This document shows positions 1-8,038 of a stretch of DNA of 64,000 nt, in pieces (the first letter of the stretch is position 1; each line of letters opens with the position of its first letter). This DNA comes from Caldilineae bacterium. GTDB lineage: Bacteria > Chloroflexota > Anaerolineae > Epilineales > Epilineaceae. Where the stretch lies: NCBI GenBank assembly GCA_020634625.1, contig JACKBJ010000008.1, forward strand, positions 62,001 to 126,000, read 5' to 3'. A program made the position numbers and the translations under genes. The notes beneath the pieces are model-generated. The model was not told the DNA's origin, did no database searches, and saw only the letters and a program-made list of their open reading frames with translations.

Positions 1-2
1 TG

Positions 3-851
3 GAGGCCTCGCGCGCGCTGGCCGAGGCGCTGGTGGCGGCCCTGGCGCAACGGGGCGCCGAGGCCCGGCTGCTCTCGGCCTGGGAGGCGCGTGAGCTGCT
101 CGAGCCCCGGCTGACAGGGCTGAACTGGGCGGTGGTCCTGGGTGGCGACGGCACGGTGCTGCGCATGGCCGGCATCCTGGCCGAGCGCGGGGTGCCGCTG
201 ATCGGGGTCAACTTCGGGCGCCTGGGCTTTCTGGCCGAGGTGTCACCGGAGGACGCGCTGGCGGTCATCCCGATCTTGCTCGACGAGCCGGGCCGGGCGG
301 AGGATCGCCTGATGTTGCGGGCCGGCTCGGCCACGGTTCTGGAGCCCATCCTGCACGACGGCGACGACGTGGTGCGCGCCATCGGCGGGCCGGCCCGCCA
401 GGGTGCGGTCGCCATCGCGCTCAACGACGTCTTCGTGGGGCGTGGCCGGGTGGCGCATGCCGTGCGCATCGAGGTCGCGGTGGATGGGCGACCGCTGATC
501 CAGTTCAGTGCCGACGGCCTGCTGGTGGCCACGCCCACCGGATCGACCGCCTACTCGCTCTCGGCCGGCGGGCCGGTGGTGACGCCCGGCATGCGGGCCC
601 TGCTCCTGACGCCGGTCGTGCCGCATCCGGCGCCGGTTCGCACCATGGTCCTGCCGGACTGCTCGGTGATCGACATCACCCTGCGCTCGGACGAAGAGTC
701 GGTCTGCTCCATCGATGGGCAGCGTCACTACATGGTGCCCAGCGGCACCACCGTGCGCATCGAGGCCGCCGAGCACCCGGCTCGGTTCCTGCGGCTCGGC
801 GAGCCCGAGACCTTCTACCAGACCCTGGTCGAGCGCATCAGTCGATGGTGA
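3..851 (+). CDS. nadK: NAD kinase, 5' end cut by the window edge
   Basis: ATP-dependent NAD kinase, the cytosolic enzyme that makes NADP from NAD. The visible 282 residues carry the family signature GGDGT in the N-terminal domain, then NFGRLGFL and, in the C-terminal beta-sandwich domain, TPTGSTAYSLSAGGP, all hallmarks of the NadK family. The reading frame stays open to the first base of the window. A GTG at position 33 could be read as a start, but residues before it already look like the family's N-terminal helix, so I treat the gene as 5'-truncated by the window and not as a short form. It overlaps the next gene by 7 bp (ATGGTGA), which implies translational coupling. Identification is secure; the true start lies outside the window. 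Confidence 0.93.
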   Translation, partial: EASRALAEALVAALAQRGAEARLLSAWEARELLEPRLTGLNWAVVLGGDGTVLRMAGILAERGVPLIGVNFGRLGFLAEVSPEDALAVIPILLDEPGRAEDRLMLRAGSATVLEPILHDGDDVVRAIGGPARQGAVAIALNDVFVGRGRVAHAVRIEVAVDGRPLIQFSADGLLVATPTGSTAYSLSAGGPVVTPGMRALLLTPVVPHPAPVRTMVLPDCSVIDITLRSDEESVCSIDGQRHYMVPSGTTVRIEAAEHPARFLRLGEPETFYQTLVERISRW

Positions 852-1636
852 AGCCATTGGCGGACTTGAGCGCCCTCTCGTCGGACGAGCTGCTTCGCCG
901 CGGCATCGCGGCCGCCCGGGTCGGCGAGGCCGAGGAGGCGCGCGCCTACCTCGACGAGGCCACGCGGCGCGAGCCGGACCGCGCCGATGCCTGGCTCTGG
1001 CTCGGCACGGTCGCAGCCACGCCGCAGGGGCGTCGCGATGCCTTCGAGCGCGTGCTCGCGCTGCGCCCGGAGGATGCCGAGGCCCGTGACGGGCTGGCGC
1101 GCCTGACCGAGAAGTTCGGCCGCGGGCTGCTCGAGGAACGCGAGGACGGGCTGGTCAGCCTGCGCTGTACCTGGCATCCCGAGCGCGAGACCCTGCTGCG
1201 CTGCTCCCGCTGCGAGCGGCCGATGTGCCCCGATTGCGCTCGCCAGCATCCGGTCGGTCTGCGCTGCAAGGACTGCATGCGCGAGCTGCGCTCGCCGCTC
1301 TACAAGGTGGGACCGGTCCAACTCGTCCTCGGCTTGCTGGCGGGGCTGCCGGCCTGGGCGGCGGTGTCGCTGGCGAGCAGCCTGCTTCCTTGGCTGCTGC
1401 TCAACCTGCTCCTGGCCGCAGCGGCCGGGCCGATGGTCGCCGACCTGGTCAGCCGTGCTGCCGGCCGCAAGCGCGGGCGGCGGGTGCAGGTGGTGTGCCT
1501 GGTGGCCTTGGGCCTGGCGCTGGGCCTCCTTTGGGCCGCCTGGCTGGCGCGGCTCTCGCCGATCGGCTTGCAGCCCCTGAGCAGCCTCATGCTCCTGGCG
1601 GTCGGCGGCACGACGGCCTGGCGGCGTCTCGAGTGA
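845..1636 (+). CDS. TPR / B-box-type zinc finger membrane protein
   Basis: A 263-residue protein of unknown specific function. Residues 1-90 resemble a single tetratricopeptide unit (alternating Ala/Leu helices with DRADAWLWLG). Residues about 100-140 form a zinc-binding region with a Cys-x2-His, two closely spaced Cys-x2-Cys pairs, a His and a final Cys-x2-Cys, like a B-box zinc finger. From about residue 150 onward there are two to three hydrophobic segments typical of membrane helices. The start ATG overlaps the NAD kinase stop by 7 bp, so the two are probably one transcript. The domain order (TPR, zinc finger, membrane anchor) is seen in uncharacterised bacterial proteins. No enzymatic motif is visible. 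Confidence 0.8.
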   Translation: MVKPLADLSALSSDELLRRGIAAARVGEAEEARAYLDEATRREPDRADAWLWLGTVAATPQGRRDAFERVLALRPEDAEARDGLARLTEKFGRGLLEEREDGLVSLRCTWHPERETLLRCSRCERPMCPDCARQHPVGLRCKDCMRELRSPLYKVGPVQLVLGLLAGLPAWAAVSLASSLLPWLLLNLLLAAAAGPMVADLVSRAAGRKRGRRVQVVCLVALGLALGLLWAAWLARLSPIGLQPLSSLMLLAVGGTTAWRRLE

Positions 1637-1773
1637 TGCCCGGACGCTCCGCGAACTGGACAAGCGACGCCGGCTTGCCTAGCATTGACGGTTAGCACGA
1701 ATGTTCGGCGGGCCGAGGCGCGCCGCCGAGTCGCCACCCCAGCCGCCAACGCGGGAGGGGCAGATCCAACCTC

Positions 1774-3555
1774 ATGTTGCTTGAGCTAGACATCCGCGAC
1801 TTCGCGATCATCGACCACCTGCAGCTGGGCCTGGCGCCCGGCTTCAACGTGGTCACCGGCGAGACCGGCGCCGGCAAGTCGATCGTGGTCGACTCGGTGG
1901 CCCTGCTTCTGGGCGAGCGGGCCGACAGCGGCGCCGTCCGGGCTGGCGCCGACCGGGCGGTGATCACCGGGCTCTTCGATGTCGGCGAAGCCGGCGAGCG
2001 CATCGCTGCGCTGCTGGACGCCTACGGCGTGGCGCGCGGCGACGACGAGCCCTTGATCGTGGCGCGCGAGGTGCACGCCGCCGGCCGTTCGGTGGCACGT
2101 CTGAACGGCCAGGCCGTGCCGGTGCGGGCCTTGAGCGAGCTGGGTCAGGTGTTGGTCGACATCCATGGCCAGAGCGACAACGCATCGCTCAAGCGCGAGG
2201 GCGAGCACCTGGGCCTGCTCGACCACTACGCCCGACTGGGTGCCGAACGCGCTTTGTTCGCCGCGCGCGTGCAGGACTGTCGCGCGCTCGAGCGGCGCCT
2301 GGCCGGTCTCCAGACCGACGAACGGACGCGGCAGCAGCGGATCGACAGCCTGCGCTATGCGATCGAGGAGATCGAAGCCGCCCGCCTCCAGGTCGGTGAG
2401 GCCGAGCAGCTCAAGGCCGAACGTACGCGCCTGGCCAACGCCGAGCGGCTGGCTCGCGGTGCCGAGGCGGCCTATGCCGCCCTGCAGAGCGGCGTCGAGG
2501 CCGAGGTCGAGGTCTCGGGCCTGGACCTGGTCGATCGAGCGCTGGCCGAGGGCGAGGATCTGGCCCGGATCGACCCCGGCTTCGCCGAGACCCAGGAGCT
2601 GATCGTCGGGGCCGCAGAGTCCTTGCGCGAGGCGGCCGGCCGGCTGCGCGACTACCGCGAGGCGCTCGAGTTCAACCCGGCGCGCCTGGAAGAGGTCGAG
2701 GAGCGCCTGGCCTTGATCGCGTCCTTGCAGCGCAAGCACCGGGTCGGCTCGCTCGGCGAGCTACTGGACTACGTCGCCTCGGCCAGCCAGGAGCTGGCCG
2801 AGATCGAGGACGCCGATGCCCGCATCGATCGGCTTCAGCGCGAGCGTGAGGGGCTGCTGGCCGAGCTCGGCCGACAGGCCGCCGCGCTCTCGGCCCGGCG
2901 GCGCGCGGCGGCAGCCGACCTGGCTCGGGCGGTGGAGTCCGAGCTGGAGGAGCTCAGCATGGCCGGTAGCCGCTTCGAGGTGGCCTTCGAGGCGCGCTCG
3001 GATCCGGAGGGATTGCCGCTGGCCAGCGAGGACTTCGAGCCGGGGCAGCGCTACGCCTTCGACGAGAGCGGCGTCGATCGGGTGGCCTTCCTGGTCTCGA
3101 TGAACGCCGGCGAGCCGACGCGGCCCCTGGTCAAGGTGGCCTCGGGCGGCGAGACGGCGCGCCTGATGCTGGCGCTCAAGGGCATCCTCGGCCGGGCCGA
3201 CGCGACGCCGACGCTCATCTTCGACGAGATCGACGCCGGAATCGGTGGACGGGTGGGCAGCGTGGTGGGCCGAAAGCTGTGGAGCCTGGCCGGCGGCCAC
3301 CAGGTGATCTGCGTCACGCACCTGCCCCAGGTCGCCGCTTACGGCGACGCCCACTTCCGGGTCAGCAAGGCGCTCGCCGAGGGCCGCACGGCGACCCTGG
3401 TGTCGCGGATCGAGTCCGTCGCCCGGGTCGAAGAGATCGAGCACATGCTGGGCACCGAGACCGCCGTCGCGCGCGAGAACGCGCTGCAGCTGCTCGAGCA
3501 GGGCGATCGTTGGAAGGCCGGCGCCCGCCGCGAAGCGAGCGTCGCGTCGGTCTAG
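1774..3555 (+). CDS. recN: DNA repair protein RecN
   Basis: SMC-like ATPase of double-strand-break repair, cytosolic and nucleoid-associated, 593 residues, about the usual RecN length. The Walker A motif GETGAGKS lies at residues 29-36 in the N-terminal half of the head. The middle (about 160-370) is rich in charged heptads of the coiled-coil arm. The C-terminal half holds the ABC signature VASGGE and the Walker B region LIFDEIDAGIGG, followed by a His-containing switch CVTHLPQ. The start ATG gives MLLELDIRDFAIID, the canonical RecN beginning. A 137-bp gap separates it from the upstream gene, so it may have its own promoter, though I see no convincing -35. It is convergent with cinA. Confidence 0.96.
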   Translation: MLLELDIRDFAIIDHLQLGLAPGFNVVTGETGAGKSIVVDSVALLLGERADSGAVRAGADRAVITGLFDVGEAGERIAALLDAYGVARGDDEPLIVAREVHAAGRSVARLNGQAVPVRALSELGQVLVDIHGQSDNASLKREGEHLGLLDHYARLGAERALFAARVQDCRALERRLAGLQTDERTRQQRIDSLRYAIEEIEAARLQVGEAEQLKAERTRLANAERLARGAEAAYAALQSGVEAEVEVSGLDLVDRALAEGEDLARIDPGFAETQELIVGAAESLREAAGRLRDYREALEFNPARLEEVEERLALIASLQRKHRVGSLGELLDYVASASQELAEIEDADARIDRLQREREGLLAELGRQAAALSARRRAAAADLARAVESELEELSMAGSRFEVAFEARSDPEGLPLASEDFEPGQRYAFDESGVDRVAFLVSMNAGEPTRPLVKVASGGETARLMLALKGILGRADATPTLIFDEIDAGIGGRVGSVVGRKLWSLAGGHQVICVTHLPQVAAYGDAHFRVSKALAEGRTATLVSRIESVARVEEIEHMLGTETAVARENALQLLEQGDRWKAGARREASVASV

Positions 3556-3558
3556 GCC

Positions 3559-3583
3559 GGCCGGCGGGGTTCGCTAGCCGGCC
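3559..3583. terminator. Hairpin between convergent recN and cinA
   Basis: A perfect 7-bp inverted repeat (GGCCGGC ... GCCGGCC) with an 11-base loop lies in the 18-bp space between the two stop codons and extends over the last codons of cinA. There is no T-run. It could act as a weak bidirectional terminator; GC-rich chance pairing is also possible. Confidence 0.3.
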
Positions 3584-4794
3584 AGCCGTCGCCGGACCAG
3601 CTCCAGCGCGTGGTTGACCGCGCGCTCGGCCGCCAGATCGGGGTGCCCGCCGTGCGCGATCGAGCGCGCATCCTCGCCGTCCGGCCCGAGCCAGGCGAGG
3701 TGAGCGGTGCGACCCTCGGCCAGATCGACGACCGAGACGCCGAGCGCCGCCTCGGCGCCGCTCGCCCGCCGCAGCTCGGCCAGGGCCTCGACGAGCTGCG
3801 ATCGCGACAGGCGATCCGGGCGCAGCAGGCAGCTGGTGAGGCCGGCTTCGGACTCGGGCGCGCCCGTCAGCGCCGTGGCCAGCTTGCCGCGGGTGCCGCT
3901 CTCCAGGCTTGCCAGGCGCCAGCCTCGAGCGGCCAGTCGGGCGAGGGTCGCGCCGGCCAGGGTCTCGTCGTCCGTGCCGAAGACCCAGTCGCCGAGCCGG
4001 CTGCGTAGATCGGCCTCGATGGGGGCGAGCAGCGCGTCCGCCTCGGACCCGCTCGCGGCGCGGACGGTGATCCGCAAGTCCACCTGGCCGGCGTGTGCGG
4101 CCAGGCCCAGGTCGGGGTTGTCCAGCGCCTCGAGATCGCGGACGCGCGCGTCGAGCACCGACTCGCCCACGCCGGCGGTGTGCAGCACCCGGACCCGGAC
4201 GACGCCGGTCAGGCCGAAATGGCTCCGGATCCAAGGCAGGACCTCCGTCGCCAGGAGCTGCTGCATCTCGCGCGGCACGCCGGGCAGGGCGACCAGCGCG
4301 CCCCGAGCGGTGGCGACTCGAAAGGCCGGCGCGGTGCCGACCGGGTTGGCGATGGCCACCGCGCCAGCCGGGACGAAGGCCTGCTGGCGGTTGTTCTCGC
4401 CCGGCTCGCTGCCGTAGCGAGCGAAGGCCGTCCGCACCTGCTCCCAGAGCTCGGGACGATACTCGGTCCGAAGGCCCATCGCCAGCGCGATCGCGTCGCG
4501 GGTCGGGTCGTCGGCGGTGGGCCCGAGGCCGCCGGTGGTCAGCACCAGGTCGGCGCGTGTCGTCGCCGCGCGCACGGCGTCGGCGATCGCTTCCAGGGAG
4601 TCGCCGACCGTCGTCTTGCGCAGCAGGTCGACGCCGGCATCGCGCAGCGCTCGCGCGATGTGGCTGGCGTTGGTGTCGACGGTGCTGCCCAGGAGCAGCT
4701 CGTCGCCGATGGTCACCAATTCGGCGCTGACTCGGCCGGGCGCGGCTGGCAAGCGTTCGGGCATGGCGGTCCTCGCGGCGGGGCTGGCGGGCAT
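3574..4794 (-). CDS. cinA: CinA-family protein with divergent C-terminal domain
   Basis: A 406-residue competence/damage-inducible-type protein. The N-terminal MoaB/MogA-like domain is well conserved (IGDELLLG, TTGGLGPTADD, LPGVPREM). It corresponds in the family to an ADP-ribose/CoA pyrophosphatase (COG1058) activity. The C-terminal part, where PncC-type NMN deamidases have ESCTGG and a later TGIAGP motif, reads ESGTRG and lacks any TGxAGP-like stretch. The domain is also short, about 130 residues. NMN deamidase activity is therefore doubtful. ATG at 4794 was chosen; a second in-frame ATG at 4764 would trim a non-conserved tail. The gene is convergent with recN and divergent from the acyl-ACP synthetase gene. 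Confidence 0.88.
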   Translation of the reverse strand: MPASPAARTAMPERLPAAPGRVSAELVTIGDELLLGSTVDTNASHIARALRDAGVDLLRKTTVGDSLEAIADAVRAATTRADLVLTTGGLGPTADDPTRDAIALAMGLRTEYRPELWEQVRTAFARYGSEPGENNRQQAFVPAGAVAIANPVGTAPAFRVATARGALVALPGVPREMQQLLATEVLPWIRSHFGLTGVVRVRVLHTAGVGESVLDARVRDLEALDNPDLGLAAHAGQVDLRITVRAASGSEADALLAPIEADLRSRLGDWVFGTDDETLAGATLARLAARGWRLASLESGTRGKLATALTGAPESEAGLTSCLLRPDRLSRSQLVEALAELRRASGAEAALGVSVVDLAEGRTAHLAWLGPDGEDARSIAHGGHPDLAAERAVNHALELVRRRLAG

Positions 4795-4808
4795 GATCGG
4801 CTTCTCAT

Positions 4809-4835
4809 ATCATAGCCCGAGCGTGCCTGGCGCAA
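4809..4835 (-). promoter_or_regulatory. Candidate promoter of cinA
   Basis: On the minus strand TATGAT (4814-4809) follows TTGCGC (4835-4830) with a 15-bp spacer. The -10 lies only 15 bp before the ATG at 4794, giving a leader of about 8 bases. The short spacer makes the -35 assignment uncertain. Confidence 0.4.
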
Positions 4836-4870
4836 GGGATGCGGCTTGACCCCCGGGTCGGTCGCGGGCA

Positions 4871-4886
4871 TCATTCATATGATTGA
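4871..4886. promoter_or_regulatory. Near-palindromic operator-like site upstream of the acyl-ACP synthetase
   Basis: TCATTCATATGATTGA is an imperfect palindrome (5 of 6 half-site pairs around a 4-bp centre). It matches the perfect palindrome at 19797-19812 in 14 of 16 positions, which is notable in so GC-rich a sequence. The embedded TATGAT could be a -10 element; a TTGACC at 4846-4851 lies 26 bp away, too far to be its -35. Binding by a TetR- or GntR-type regulator is an inference. Confidence 0.45.
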
Positions 4887-4937
4887 TTCATCCGGGCCAT
4901 CCGAACATGGCGGGTGGCGCGCGAAAGGGAGCGCATG

Positions 4938-6578
4938 ATGCGGTCGACCGACATGCAGGACATCGACTACGCGGCGGCTCAAGCCCGTTCGGACGCGGAT
5001 CGGCGCACCCTCGGCGCCGCCTTCCTGGCACAGGCGCGGCGCCATCCGCGGCGCCTGGCGGTCGTCGACGCCCGTTCGCGCATCGGCCGGCTGCGCCTGG
5101 CGGCAGCCGCCCTCAGCCTGCTGCCCCTCCTGGAGCTGGAGCCGGACGAGTCGCGCGTCGGTATCCTGCTTCCTCCCGGCGTGGGCGGCGCCATGGTCAA
5201 CCTGGCGCTGGCGCTGGATGGCCGCTGTGCGGTCAACCTCAACCACACCACCGGCGAGGCGCAGCTGGCCCGGATGTGTCGGCTGGCTGGCCTGCGCACG
5301 ATCGTCTCCTCGCGCCTCTACCTCGAGCGCATCGAGTCTCCGCCCTTGCCGGGTCGGGTGGTCCTGGCCGAGGACCTGATCCCGCGCTTGAGCAAGCTGC
5401 GGGTGCTGGCGAACATGCTGCGGGTCCTGCTGCTGCCGCCGCAGGGGTTGGACCGTTCACGGCCGGAAGCGGCGGCCGCGATCATCTTCTCCTCGGGTAC
5501 CACCGGCGACCCCAAGGGCGTTCTGCTCAGCCACCGTCAGATCCTCTACAACTGCGACGCGGTGCTGGCGCATATCGACATCGATCCCGATCGCGACATC
5601 CTGGCCAGCCCCCTACCGCTGTTCCACAGCTTCGGCCTGGTGCCCGGCACCTGGATGGGGTTGGCGCTGGGCGTGACCCTGGCGCATCAGGCGGACCCGC
5701 GGGACGGACGGGCGCTCGGGAACCTGATCGAGCGAACCGGCGCGACCATCTTCATCAGCACGCCGACCTTCGTGCGCGGCTACATGCGCCGCTTCAGGCC
5801 CGGACAGATGGCCAGCCTGCGTTTCGCTGTGGTGGGGGCCGAGCGTTGTCCGGCCGATCTGAAGCTCGCCTTCCGCGAGGCCTATGGCGCCGACCTGCTG
5901 GAGGGCTACGGCTGCACGGAGCTGGCGCCGGCCGTTGCCCTGAACACCCAGACGGCCAGCCGGGACGGCACGGTGGGGCGGCCGCTGCCGGGCATCGAGG
6001 CCTTCACCATCGATCCGTCCACGGGCGAGCGGCTGCCTCGGGGCGCCGAGGGCCTGCTGGTCATTCGCTCGCCGGGGCGGATGATCGGCTATCTGGATCG
6101 CCCGGACCTGAGCGCCGAGGCCTTCGTCCATGGCGGCTACAACACCGGCGACATCGCCCGAGTCGACGCGGACGGCTACCTGCACCTGACCGGTCGCCTG
6201 GCCCGCTTCGCCAAGATCGGCGGCGAGATGATCCCGCTGGATCGGATCGAGTCGGCCCTGCAGGATTGGCTGGCCGAGCACCACGGGCAGGCGGCGGCCG
6301 ACGCGGTGGCGGTGGCGGCCGTCCCCTCGCGTCGGCGTGGCGAGCGGCTGGTGGTGCTGCACGGCGCGCTGCCCTGCTCGCCGGAAGAGGCGCTTTCCGG
6401 CCTCTCCGAGCTGCCGGTCCTGTTCAGGCCGCGGGCCGCCGACTTCTACCCGGTCGAGGCCATTCCGGTGCTGGGCACGGGCAAGCGCGACCTGGGGCGG
6501 ATCCGCAGCCTGGCCGCCGAGCTGGCGAGCGACGACGAGGCAGAGCCGGACCCGGACCCGATCGGCGAACCGGCCTGA
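4938..6578 (+). CDS. AMP-binding enzyme, acyl-ACP/acyl-CoA synthetase type
   Basis: ANL-superfamily adenylate-forming enzyme of 546 residues. Core motifs are all present: the phosphate loop SSGTTGDPKGV, the A5-type GYGCTELAP, the A7/A8 region NTGDIARVDADGYLHLTGR, and a C-terminal GTGKRDLGRI whose Lys is the usual catalytic A10 lysine. The sequence around PLPLFHSFGLVPGTW resembles the acyl-ACP synthetase half of Aas more than medium-chain acyl-CoA ligases. I infer activation of fatty acids for reuse in phospholipids. No acyltransferase domain is fused. Start: ATG 4938 sits 6 bases after AAAGGGAG (4924-4931); ATG 4935 and GTG 4914 are less well placed. A possible operator lies about 60 bp upstream. 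Exact substrate is unknown. Confidence 0.85.
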   Translation: MRSTDMQDIDYAAAQARSDADRRTLGAAFLAQARRHPRRLAVVDARSRIGRLRLAAAALSLLPLLELEPDESRVGILLPPGVGGAMVNLALALDGRCAVNLNHTTGEAQLARMCRLAGLRTIVSSRLYLERIESPPLPGRVVLAEDLIPRLSKLRVLANMLRVLLLPPQGLDRSRPEAAAAIIFSSGTTGDPKGVLLSHRQILYNCDAVLAHIDIDPDRDILASPLPLFHSFGLVPGTWMGLALGVTLAHQADPRDGRALGNLIERTGATIFISTPTFVRGYMRRFRPGQMASLRFAVVGAERCPADLKLAFREAYGADLLEGYGCTELAPAVALNTQTASRDGTVGRPLPGIEAFTIDPSTGERLPRGAEGLLVIRSPGRMIGYLDRPDLSAEAFVHGGYNTGDIARVDADGYLHLTGRLARFAKIGGEMIPLDRIESALQDWLAEHHGQAAADAVAVAAVPSRRRGERLVVLHGALPCSPEEALSGLSELPVLFRPRAADFYPVEAIPVLGTGKRDLGRIRSLAAELASDDEAEPDPDPIGEPA

Positions 6579-6601
6579 GGGCGCCGCGGGCCGACGCGTC
6601 C

Positions 6602-6624
6602 AGGGTCCGACGGCGACGGACCCT
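6602..6624. terminator. Hairpin between convergent acyl-ACP synthetase and yigZ genes
   Basis: AGGGTCCG and CGGACCCT form a perfect 8-bp stem around a 7-base loop in the 89-bp convergent gap. A further ACGCGT pair flanks it. No T-run follows. It is likely a bidirectional terminator-like structure. Confidence 0.45.
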
Positions 6625-6667
6625 CCCGATCGGAAACGCGTGTGGGGTGGATCGATCGGCGCCGCGG

Positions 6668-7282
6668 TCAGCGTTCGATGCGCCGAAGGTCCACGCTGCC
6701 GGCGCTGGCCTCGGCCAGGTCGGCTGCCAGCGCCGCGAACCGATCGACCGCCAAGCGCGCACGTAGCGTGACGGCGGCGCCGAAGGCTTCGTCCTCGATC
6801 TCGGCGGCATGCGCTTCACAGAGGCGCTTCACGGTGTCGTACTGGGCATAGGACAGGTGGATCGCCACCTGTTCGGTGGTCTCGTGGATGCCGCGGGGCA
6901 GCCCTTCGAGCAGCGCCTGGGCGGCTTCGGTATAGGCTTTCACCAGGCCCCCGGTGCCGAGCTTGACGCCGCCGAAGTAGCGGCTGGTAACCAGGCAGAG
7001 GTCGCCCAGGCCGCTGCCGGCGACCACGGCGAGGGTCGGCCGGCCGGCGGTTCCGGCCGGCTCGCCATCGTCGCTCATGCCATGGATCACGCTGCTGCCG
7101 TGGCCGATCGCGAAGGCATAGACGTGGTGGCCGGCGTCGGGGAGCTCGGCGCGGATCGCGTCGATGAAGGCCCGAGCTTCGGCGACCGAGGCGGTCGGCG
7201 CAGCGCTGGCGACGAAGCGCGAGCGCCGAACGACGATCTCGGCGCGGTGACGGGCGGCGGGGATGGGGTAGCGCAGCGACAT
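6668..7282 (-). CDS. yigZ: YigZ/IMPACT family protein
   Basis: A 204-residue protein with the N-terminal UPF0029/IMPACT domain (RSRFVAS at about 20-26, HHVYAF, DDGEPAGTAGRPTL, TSRYFGGVKLGTGGLVKAY) and the C-terminal DUF1949-type ferredoxin-like domain. Eukaryotic IMPACT regulates Gcn2; the bacterial role is not established, and ribosome or RNA association has been suggested. ATG 7282 gives the family-like start MSLRYP; ATG 7297 would add five residues. A GATAAT on this strand lies about 8 bp before ATG 7282, so the message may be leaderless. It shares a 48-bp divergent promoter region with the Crp/Fnr gene. Confidence 0.92.
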   Translation of the reverse strand: MSLRYPIPAARHRAEIVVRRSRFVASAAPTASVAEARAFIDAIRAELPDAGHHVYAFAIGHGSSVIHGMSDDGEPAGTAGRPTLAVVAGSGLGDLCLVTSRYFGGVKLGTGGLVKAYTEAAQALLEGLPRGIHETTEQVAIHLSYAQYDTVKRLCEAHAAEIEDEAFGAAVTLRARLAVDRFAALAADLAEASAGSVDLRRIER

Positions 7283-7288
7283 CCCCGG

Positions 7289-7295
7289 TATTATC
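7289..7295. promoter_or_regulatory. Overlapping divergent -10 elements for yigZ and the Crp/Fnr gene
   Basis: TATTAT on the plus strand (7289-7294) and GATAAT on the minus strand (7295-7290) overlap in a short AT-rich island. The plus-strand copy would give a leader of about 30 bases to ATG 7331. The minus-strand copy places transcription start at or next to ATG 7282. No convincing -35 is visible on either strand. Confidence 0.45.
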
Positions 7296-7330
7296 ATGGC
7301 TCGCCAGTCAGCGACCAAACGGGAGGCAGG

Positions 7331-8038
7331 ATGACGGCCAGGATCGAGATCAGCACGCTGCGCGACATGGAGCTCTTCCGCGGCCTGGACGCCGAAGCGC
7401 TCGAGCGGGTCGCCGGGCTCCTGCACCAGAGCCGCTTCTCGGCCGGCCACTACATCATGTCGGCCGAGCAGCCGGGCGAAGTGGTCTACGTCATCCGCGA
7501 GGGCACGGTCAAGGTGCTGCTGGTACAGGACGACGGCAGCGAGGTCATCCTGTCCTTCCTGGGCGCCGGAGACACCGTGGGCGAGATGAGCCTGCTCGAC
7601 AGCTCCGGGCGTTCGGCCAGCGTGCTCACGCTCGAGCCCACGTCGGCGCTGTGGATGGACCGGCAGGCCTTCTTCGACTGCATGCGCGAGCTTCCCGCGC
7701 TGAACTTCAGCCTGCTGCGGCTCCTGGCGCGGCGCCTGCGCCTGGCCAACGCCCGTATCCGCGTCGCTGCGTCGCTCGACGTCGCCGGCCGGGTGGCCTA
7801 TCAGCTCTTGACCTTCGCCGACCAGTACGGCGTCGCGGTGCCACAGGGCACCCGCATCCCGTTGCGAATCACCCAGAGCGACCTGGGCGACCTGGTCGGC
7901 GCCTCGCGTGAGAGCGTCAACAAAGCGCTCAAGCCGCTCAAGGGCGGCGACGGCCGGAGCGGCGCCATCTCGGTCGACGCCCGCTACCGCATCACGGTCC
8001 ACGACCGGCAGGCGTTGGAGCGTCGGGCGCTGCTCTGA
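7331..8038 (+). CDS. Crp/Fnr family transcriptional regulator
   Basis: A 235-residue regulator. Residues about 10-125 form a cyclic-nucleotide-binding (CAP_ED) domain with the phosphate-binding cassette GEMSLLD and RSA, matching the GE...RSA pattern of cAMP-binding Crp proteins. A dimerisation helix follows (about 130-150). A C-terminal winged helix carries the recognition region DLVGASRESVNKAL. There is no cluster of Cys as in Fnr. ATG 7331 is preceded by GGGAGG at 7321-7326. The 3' end overlaps the convergent glycosyltransferase gene by 47 bp. An adenylate cyclase gene lies at 53220-55469, so cAMP is a plausible ligand; the regulon is unknown. Confidence 0.9.
   Translation: MTARIEISTLRDMELFRGLDAEALERVAGLLHQSRFSAGHYIMSAEQPGEVVYVIREGTVKVLLVQDDGSEVILSFLGAGDTVGEMSLLDSSGRSASVLTLEPTSALWMDRQAFFDCMRELPALNFSLLRLLARRLRLANARIRVAASLDVAGRVAYQLLTFADQYGVAVPQGTRIPLRITQSDLGDLVGASRESVNKALKPLKGGDGRSGAISVDARYRITVHDRQALERRALL

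Noticed and set aside
4846..4883. TTGACC ... TATGAT as a sigma-70 promoter for the acyl-ACP synthetase
   Set aside because: The spacer is 26 bp, far outside 16-19. An alternative CATCAT at 17 bp is a poor -10.
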